From NCBI GenBank assembly GCA_029243145.1, contig JAQWSQ010000123.1, forward strand, positions 34,355 through 98,354: a stretch of DNA of 64,000 nucleotides. Reading direction: 5' to 3'. The stretch comes from Planctomycetaceae bacterium (lineage in GTDB: Bacteria; Planctomycetota; Planctomycetia; Planctomycetales; Planctomycetaceae). The notes beneath the pieces are model-generated. The model worked only from the letters and a program-made list of their open reading frames with translations. It had not been told where the DNA came from and ran no database searches. Each line of letters opens with the position of its first letter. Positions within the stretch are counted from its first letter, which is position 1. Position numbers and translations under genes: made by a program. Positions 62,395-64,000 of the stretch are shown here, one piece after another.

Positions 62395-62517
62395 ATGCGT
62401 CGCTGGCGCCGATTCAGGGTCCGATTTTTGATCTCGCTAGTGACTCGAGTTTATCGTGGTCTCGATCGATACTGCGACTGTTGAGAATCTCGCGTCTGCG
62501 GCTTCAAGCCGCACGGA
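62395..62517 (+). other. Upstream part of the methyltransferase frame with an in-frame UGA
   Basis: From ATG 62395 the same frame as the next gene reads without stop to RVYRGLDRYCDC, then TGA at 62482-62484, then ESRVCGFKPHGMVLRPNARC. The residues on both sides fit the zinc-ribbon start of this methyltransferase family. An 8-bp-type stem TGCGGC/GCCGCA follows 12 bases after the TGA. Confidence 0.55.
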
Positions 62518-63129
62518 ATGGTTCTACGTCCGAATGCACGATGTCCTGTTTGTGGTTCACTCGAACGTCACCGTCTGCTGATAAAATTTATACGTGAAAA
62601 CACCCGCCTCTTTCAGGCACCCATGAAGAAGATGCTTCATATCGCACCGGAACCAATTCTCAGCCAGATTTTTAATCGCGCCGACTTCATCGAATATCTC
62701 TCGGCCGATCTCAGTAATCCCAACGCGATGGTCAATTTCGATTTGACCGATATCCCGTATGCCGACAACTCTTTCGATGTCATCTATTGTAGTCACGTTC
62801 TGGAGCATATTCCCGATGACCGCCAAGCGATGCGTGAGTTGCGACGAGTGATGACACCTAATGGCTGGGCGATCTTGCTCGTGCCTATCACGGCTGAAAA
62901 GACTTTTGAGGACTCTTCGGTGACCAGCCCCGAAGAACGAGAGCGTTTGTTCGGTCAACACGATCATGTGCGGCGTTACGGTCCTGATTATGTCAACCGC
63001 TTGCAAGAATGTGGGTTTAGGGTCTCAGTGGAGACAATCCCCGAGCAGCATGACGAACAACAGCGAGACTATTTCGGTTTACGCTGGAATCACAAAATCT
63101 ACTTCTGTCAGAAGGGTGACGTGATTTGA
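62518..63129 (+). CDS. Class I SAM methyltransferase (amino end disrupted)
   Basis: 203-residue frame from ATG 62518. Starts in the middle of a Cys-rich module (ARCPVCGSLERHRLLIKFI), followed by LHIAPEPILSQIF, SADLSNPNAMVNFDLTDIP, NSFDVIYCSHVLEHIPDD and ELRRVMTPNGWAILLVPI, the type-11 methyltransferase core. Family members usually have about 240 residues with a second CxC-type pair ahead, which here lies before the UGA at 62482. The short form may be inactive or mis-folded. Substrate unknown. Confidence 0.7.
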   Translation: MVLRPNARCPVCGSLERHRLLIKFIRENTRLFQAPMKKMLHIAPEPILSQIFNRADFIEYLSADLSNPNAMVNFDLTDIPYADNSFDVIYCSHVLEHIPDDRQAMRELRRVMTPNGWAILLVPITAEKTFEDSSVTSPEERERLFGQHDHVRRYGPDYVNRLQECGFRVSVETIPEQHDEQQRDYFGLRWNHKIYFCQKGDVI

Positions 63130-63864
63130 CCTCAACTGGTGAGAGTACTCCATTTCTTCTTGATGGTAACACCAAACCATTCTGGCGGTTTTGGTATCCG
63201 CGAGTTAGATTGACAAATGCTGGAGAAAGCCAAGCGATTGGTGCGACCCAGATTCGAATGTGTTATTTTCTCTGCGCCTCTGCGTGAGTCAAATTCTTTC
63301 ATCTGGGGCTATGCATGCGTTCCGAAATGCAAAGGCTGCGTATGAAATCAGAGTTCATTTTACTTGGCATAATTATGAGAGCCCCAGCCACACATTAAAA
63401 CGCTCGCCACGACAACTCCGTCACTTCCTCATTTTATCCGTAATATCAGCGTGATCCGCGTTCATAAAATTATCCAAGGCGCGGCTGGCTCACGCCAGCG
63501 GCTCAAATCGCGATCTCAAAACGGAATGTTGATCGAAACCATCCCGACTGCTTGCGCAGATCGGGCTATGAAAAACGCGCACACCGATAGACGAGCGATC
63601 GGTGCTACCCAGATTGTCGGGTTACGGCTCGCTCCGCTCGGACTAACCCGACCTACACACCGCTGCATGAGTATTTTCCACACTGTGGACAAGCCGAAGT
63701 GCCAGCATTATTTTCATCTGGAGCTATGATTGCGTTCCGAAAGACGAAGACGATATGTGAAATCAGAGTTCGTTTTTTTTTTCAAAACAGATTAGAGCCT
63801 CAGCCACACATCAAAATTGAACAAGCCGACACGCATTCACTTAATTTTTTCTCGGCGAACTCTG
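63130..63864. repeat. Mosaic of intergenic repeats, no gene
   Basis: Contains a GCTGGC/GCCAGC hairpin (63484-63499), copy 2 of the CTGCTTGCGCAG palindrome (63543-63570), a CGGGTTA/TAACCCG hairpin ending in ACCTAC (about 63617-63656), two copies of a GGTGC.ACCCAGATT segment (near 63239 and 63600), and a degenerate direct repeat of about 105 bases at 63297-63400 and 63712-63817 (both beginning TTTCATCTGG and ending in CAGCCACACAT). Short frames crossing it are not coding. Confidence 0.7.
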
Positions 63865-64000
63865 GTGCGCCAGGTTAAGCCTGGTTGATCTTTTTAGTTG
63901 AAAGGTACTGAACATGGTAAGTGCTCGTTCGCCGTGAAGTCGAGCGGGCGACTGTTCGCGAGTAATCCGGCAGTCGAAGCCCCGCAAGACAAAGGTGTCA
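63865..64000 (+). mobile_element. Probable 5' end of a group II intron (runs past the window)
   Basis: Starts with GTGCGCC, as group II introns do (GUGYG), directly followed by a CCAGG/CCTGG hairpin and TTGAAAGGTACTGAACATGG, with many short stems to the end of the window (GCGGGCGAC, GCAGTCGAAGCCCCGCAAG). This pattern resembles domain I of bacterial introns that encode a reverse transcriptase; the protein and domains V/VI would be outside the window. Recognition is by pattern only. Confidence 0.5.

Noticed and set aside
62395..62484. Selenoprotein as the leading explanation for the UGA
   Set aside because: The candidate hairpin lacks the loop G expected of bacterial SECIS elements, and nonsense decay is common in this window; kept only as an alternative.
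63451..63729. 92-codon plus-strand frame near the window end
   Set aside because: Made up wholly of intergenic repeats.

Overview
The window looks like a chromosomal segment from a planctomycete of the order Planctomycetales (Gimesia/Rubinisphaera-like). No 16S gene is present, so the genus is open. Supporting marks are a DUF1592-family cytochrome next to a DUF1552 protein, a Tat-exported DUF1501 protein, PVC-type dehydrogenase plus heme-binding fusions, PQQ-propeller and NPCBM exoproteins, a SecDF fusion, kdsB (Gram-negative LPS-type envelope) and a single gene for infC lying away from rpmI/rplT. Base composition looks close to balanced by eye; it was not computed.

Layout. 1-7.3 kb: the end of a CcsA-type cytochrome c assembly gene converging on an addB-addA pair (start/stop overlap ATGA). 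7.3-14 kb: FkbM methyltransferase, TraB/GumN-type secreted protein, orphan sugar-binding lipoprotein, then a response regulator with an anti-sigma-type ATPase module preceded by a large hybrid histidine kinase split by an 8-bp tandem duplication. 14-29 kb: exported planctomycete metabolism (DUF1592/DUF1552 pair, hydrolase-like protein, HpcH/HpaI aldolase, LamG-like protein, a 1548-residue ceramidase/dehydrogenase/cytochrome fusion, aquaporin, DUF1501 protein). 29.3-30.7 kb: tRNA-Arg(CCT) and a broken methyltransferase. 31-40 kb: SIS isomerase, metallo-beta-lactamase-fold hydrolase, FabF-type synthase with a clear terminator, CHAD/methyltransferase pair, sodium symporter, transglutaminase. 40.3-44.4 kb: a scrambled region with hairpins, a tiny ORF with terminator, remnants of an alpha/beta hydrolase, of a collapsed DUF1592/DUF1552 pair and of a glycosyltransferase (128-bp direct repeat with the intact gene), around a PQQ-propeller gene.

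44.8-50 kb is mostly housekeeping translation: infC (AUU start inferred), rpmE, prfA, prmC, with small membrane, OsmC and exported proteins. 50.2-51.8 kb is a relic of an integrated element at tRNA-Lys(CTT): a 15-bp inverted repeat, the amino end of an integrase, a DUF262 fragment and an unidentified protein. 51.8-55.7 kb: pyrG, a four-helix-bundle gene overlapping it, kdsB (CTP supply beside CMP-Kdo synthesis) and an exported protein gene with an in-frame amber stop. 55.8-62.3 kb: an LplT-like MFS carrier, then tgt-yajC-secDF. 62.4-64 kb: a methyltransferase gene with an in-frame UGA in its Cys-rich amino end, a mosaic of intergenic repeats, and what looks like the 5' end of a group II intron running off the window.

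No intact new defence or biosynthetic system was recognised. The most striking property is the number of recently broken genes: nonsense codons of all three types, one 8-bp duplication, and several deletion joints, all next to otherwise well-conserved genes.
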